This document shows positions 7,222 through 9,034 of a stretch of 9,034 nt of DNA, one piece after another. The stretch spans positions 1-9,034 of the forward strand of contig JAHRWI010000262.1 of assembly GCA_019090225.1 (NCBI GenBank). Reading direction: 5' to 3'. This DNA is from Porticoccaceae bacterium. Its GTDB lineage: Bacteria > Pseudomonadota > Gammaproteobacteria > Pseudomonadales > Porticoccaceae. A program made the translations under genes and the position numbers. Within the stretch, counting starts at the first letter, position 1. Each line of letters opens with the position of its first letter. The notes below the pieces were generated by a model. That model ran no database searches. It was not told where the DNA came from and was given only the letters and a program-made list of their open reading frames with translations.

Positions 7222-8013
7222 ATGAACAAACCTGCCTACGATGTCATTATGTCTCAAACCGGTGGAGACCTGCAGCCTGCAACCTTTGAGACTGTTGAAG
7301 AAGAACGCCAATACAGAAAAAAACGTCTCACTGCTGGCTTTCGTTTATTTGGCAAGCTCGGTTTTGATGAAGGTGCCGCTGGCCACATCACTGTCCGCGA
7401 CCCAGAATATCCCGACCATTTCTGGGTAAACCCTTTTGGCGTGTCATTCAAACAAATCAAGATGTCCCAGTTGCTGCTGGTCAATCACAAAGGTGATGTG
7501 GTCGAAGGTGAAGGTATGCTCAACGGTGCAGCTTTTACTATTCACGGCAATATTCACGCGGCGCGACCCGATGTCATCGCCGCTGCCCACGCCCATTCGG
7601 TTTACGGAAAAAGCTGGTCATCACTGGGTCGTGAGCTAGACCCCCTGACCCAGGACTCCTGTGCTTTCTATGAAGACCACTCACTGTTTGACGATTTTAC
7701 CGGCGTGGTACTTGATGCCGATGAAGGGCGACGCATAGGTGCTGCTTTGGGTCAGAACAAAGCCTGCATCTTGCAAAACCATGGTCTGTTAACGGTTGGT
7801 AGCTGTGTCGACAGTGCAGTGTGGTGGTTTATCACTATGGAACGGACCTGCCAGGCTCAGCTTATGGCAGAAGCTGCGGGCACGCCGAAATTGATCCGAC
7901 CAGAGATCGCTGAAATCACCTATAACTCGGTGGGTACTGAGCAAGCAGGCTGGTTTAGCTTTCAGCCAATGCACGATGTCATTGTTGCCGAACAGCCTGA
8001 CATGTTTGGCTAA
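7222..8013 (+). CDS. Class II aldolase/adducin-family protein
   Basis: Zinc protein of the fuculose aldolase/adducin fold, possibly a lyase or decarboxylase on a small hydroxy acid. Its 263 residues fit the family. Visible zinc ligands are H123 and H125 in AAHAHSVYG, and H187 in LQNHGLLTVG. The Glu used as acid/base in L-fuculose-1-phosphate aldolase (E73, in SSEWRFH) aligns with Ala104 in AAFTIHGNIH, so classic aldol cleavage by that residue is not expected. Adducin-like members often vary here. The start is well supported by GGGAG six bases before the ATG. It lies 85 bases after the monooxygenase and 94 before the resident GFA gene, all on plus, and could share transcription with them. The exact reaction is unknown. 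Confidence 0.88.
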   Translation: MNKPAYDVIMSQTGGDLQPATFETVEEERQYRKKRLTAGFRLFGKLGFDEGAAGHITVRDPEYPDHFWVNPFGVSFKQIKMSQLLLVNHKGDVVEGEGMLNGAAFTIHGNIHAARPDVIAAAHAHSVYGKSWSSLGRELDPLTQDSCAFYEDHSLFDDFTGVVLDADEGRRIGAALGQNKACILQNHGLLTVGSCVDSAVWWFITMERTCQAQLMAEAAGTPKLIRPEIAEITYNSVGTEQAGWFSFQPMHDVIVAEQPDMFG

Positions 8014-8107
8014 CATGGCTTTAATAAGACAGGTTTGCTTAACCGGCGAATAAGAGCGGCCAATAAGAGCGGGCGAAAAGACTTTTTAAAAGGATATTGA
8101 GACCCTT

Positions 8108-8482
8108 ATGTCAGAAACATCGCCTACCGTGCAAGGCGGATGCTTTTGCGGCAAGATCCGCTACGAAATAAACAGCGCCGTCAGAAAAGTAGTCAACTGT
8201 CATTGCACCATGTGTCGCCACACCAGTGGCGCGCCTTTCGTGTCCTGGCTAGTGGTGCCAAAAACCGGCTTTCGCTACACCGCCGCACAGCCCCGTCATC
8301 TAAAGTCATCCAGCGAAGGTGATCGCTACTTCTGCAAAGACTGTGGCACGCCCATCAGCTGTATCGTTAGCGACAATAAAAAATATATCGATGTCACGCT
8401 GGGCAGCCTGGACCAACCTGAGAACTTCGAACCCAGCGGGGATTTTTACGAAGATACGCGATTGAAATGGCTTAGGGATTAA
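8108..8482 (+). CDS. GFA/CENP-V family zinc protein (resident copy)
   Basis: Member of the family named after the glutathione-dependent formaldehyde-activating enzyme, which binds small aldehydes or thiol adducts; most members have no proven reaction. Its 124 residues are complete for the family. All seven cysteines of the two zinc sites are visible: C12 and C14 in GGCFCG, C31, C33 and C36 in NCHCTMC, and C76 and C79 in FCKDCGTP. AAAAGGA lies 13 bases before the ATG, which is long, and a weak GAGA lies five bases before it. The stop TAA (8480-8482) falls inside the last box of the attC-like element, so the gene ends exactly at the cassette junction. It converges on a second, divergent GFA gene. 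Its G+C, by eye, matches the plus-strand neighbours better than that second copy does. Confidence 0.87.
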   Translation: MSETSPTVQGGCFCGKIRYEINSAVRKVVNCHCTMCRHTSGAPFVSWLVVPKTGFRYTAAQPRHLKSSSEGDRYFCKDCGTPISCIVSDNKKYIDVTLGSLDQPENFEPSGDFYEDTRLKWLRD

Positions 8483-8536
8483 CGCCCACTTAAAGCGCGC
8501 GAGGTACGAGCGTCGCATTTGACGCGTTTGTTAGGC
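8477..8536 (-). repeat. Integron attC site (59-base element) of the downstream GFA cassette
   Basis: Read on the minus strand, this 60-bp element begins with GCCTAAC (8536-8530, a perfect RYYYAAC box) and ends with GTTAATC (8483-8477; consensus GTTRRRY, one base off). TAAC pairs with GTTA at the ends. Then comes a short unpaired spacer, and inner arms (TTTAAGTGGGC against GCGTCAAATGCG) pair imperfectly with extra-helical bases, as in attC hairpins. CGC and GCG at 8498-8500 and 8510-8512 can close a terminal loop. The ends TAACAAACGC and GGGCGTTA match the Vibrio-type repeat as I recall it. The start box lies one base after the stop of the minus-strand GFA gene, the normal cassette layout. The odd last six bases should come from the target DNA or from a former attI. 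Confidence 0.78.
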
Positions 8537-8537
8537 T

Positions 8538-8948
8538 TTACATCTCAGGCATGGTATCAAACTTAGGTAATTCTGGATCCATATGGTCCCAAGAAGCTCC
8601 GCTACTGGCATACACGACCATAGTTGGTTTGAATTTTTCAAGATTGTGAAGGCTTCCAGCACGAATAAACTCTAGCTGCGGAATACCGCTGTTCTCCGCA
8701 TAGATGTGTGAACCACATTGAGGACAAAAACCTCTTTTTACCGTATTTCCACTTGCAGCTTGTTTCTCGTGGAAAGCAAGTTCACCGCTTATAGTTAAAC
8801 TGCCACGAGGCACAGCAATATTCGCAATATGCCCAGCCCCACTGATTTTTTGACAATCAGAGCATTGGCAGTGTCCTGCCATAACAGGTTCCTCGGTACA
8901 GCTGTAGCTGATATAACCACAAAGACATTCTCCTGATAAGTTTGACAT
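8538..8948 (-). CDS. GFA/CENP-V family zinc protein carried as an integron gene cassette
   Basis: Second GFA-family protein, 136 residues, clearly different from the plus-strand copy. All seven zinc cysteines are present: C8 and C10 in ECLCGYIS, C27, C29 and C32 in HCQCSDC, and C75 and C78 in FCPQCGSH. It has the longer C-terminal tail (MVVYASSGASWDHMDPELPKF) common in one branch of the family, often annotated as aldehyde-activating. Translation signals are strong: AGGAGG at 8959-8954 with a five-base spacer to ATG 8948. G+C looks lower than in the neighbouring genes, by eye, and its upstream DNA is lower still. The stop TAA is followed after one base by the attC-like element, so it is probably a mobile cassette acquired separately from its neighbours. 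Small aldehyde or thiol-adduct binding is the family expectation; the actual substrate is unknown. Confidence 0.88.
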   Translation of the reverse strand: MSNLSGECLCGYISYSCTEEPVMAGHCQCSDCQKISGAGHIANIAVPRGSLTISGELAFHEKQAASGNTVKRGFCPQCGSHIYAENSGIPQLEFIRAGSLHNLEKFKPTMVVYASSGASWDHMDPELPKFDTMPEM

Positions 8949-8966
8949 AATCTCCTCCTACTAATG

Positions 8967-9024
8967 TTACTTACGATATTGAAGCCATGATAGATTATAT
9001 TAGCTGCTTCAATATCGCAAGTAA
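8967..9024. repeat. 19-bp inverted repeat upstream of the cassette GFA gene
   Basis: Arms at 8967-8985 and 9006-9024 match at 18 of 19 positions (A8973 against C9018) and flank a 20-base AT-rich centre. There is no T run after either arm, so it is not a simple terminator. Its centre and right arm overlap a promoter-like minus-strand sequence. It could be an operator for a dimeric regulator, a leader hairpin, or the remains of a small inverted-repeat element. Confidence 0.75.
8994..9020 (-). promoter_or_regulatory. Candidate promoter of the cassette GFA gene, inside the inverted repeat
   Basis: On the minus strand a perfect TATAAT (8999-8994) lies 15 bases after TTGCGA (9020-9015, four of six -35 bases). 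The spacer is short for sigma-70. The -35 part lies in one arm of the inverted repeat and the predicted start of transcription would lie near the other arm, so a protein on the dyad would block it. Many cassettes lack promoters, which makes this worth testing. Confidence 0.4.
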
Positions 9025-9034
9025 GTTGGTTACC

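Noticed and set aside
8037..8043. GCTTAAC, a perfect RYYYAAC box after the aldolase gene, as a second attC start
   Set aside because: No GTTRRRY box or inner paired arms follow it before the GFA gene, so no attC can be built.
8049..8073. Two near-identical copies of AATAAGAGCGG with period 13
   Set aside because: Only two short copies, no wider array; probably chance or slippage, and no function is suggested.
8477..9034. An insertion sequence or transposon carrying the second GFA gene
   Set aside because: No transposase frame and no terminal repeats flanking the gene are visible; the attC reading explains the boundary better.
1..9034. tRNA, rRNA or CRISPR array
   Set aside because: No cloverleaf-like sequence, rRNA-like stretch or regularly spaced repeat was seen on either strand.

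Overview
The window is about 9 kb of catabolic DNA, mostly single-copy metabolic genes in short units on both strands. The gene mix is CoA transferase, acyl-CoA dehydrogenase, nitronate monooxygenase, EthA-like Baeyer-Villiger monooxygenase, class II aldolase and amidohydrolase. With moderate G+C and ordinary Shine-Dalgarno sites, it suggests a free-living, probably marine gammaproteobacterium (inference; no marker gene is present).

Layout: 2-1276 (+) is the C-terminal part of an N-acyl-D-amino-acid deacylase-type amidohydrolase that enters from the left edge, closed by a strong terminator. At 1428-3871 (-) lies a two-gene unit: an LCAD-type acyl-CoA dehydrogenase followed by a family III CoA transferase. 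Divergent from it, 3967-5088 (+) encodes a nitronate monooxygenase-like FMN enzyme. A small unrecognised gene at 5191-5427 (-) is followed by a 248-base gap. Then come an EthA-like monooxygenase at 5676-7136 (+), a class II aldolase/adducin-family protein at 7222-8013 (+), and a GFA-family zinc protein at 8108-8482 (+).

The right end is different. A second GFA-family gene (8538-8948, -) is followed one base after its stop by a 60-bp element at 8477-8536. Its ends and imperfect dyad are those of an integron attC recombination site in the minus orientation. This gene therefore looks like a mobile gene cassette whose junction falls exactly at the stop codon of the resident GFA gene. Upstream of the cassette gene is an AT-rich stretch with a 19-bp inverted repeat around a promoter-like sequence. 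The rest of the cassette, any further cassettes and an integrase gene would lie to the right of the window.

How the genes work together (inference): the Baeyer-Villiger enzyme could turn a ketone into an ester. CoA transfer and alpha,beta-dehydrogenation would then feed an acyl-CoA into beta-oxidation. The nitronate oxidase, the aldolase-fold protein and the GFA proteins (small thiol or aldehyde adduct chemistry) may be detoxifying or side activities. The substrate cannot be read from the sequence.
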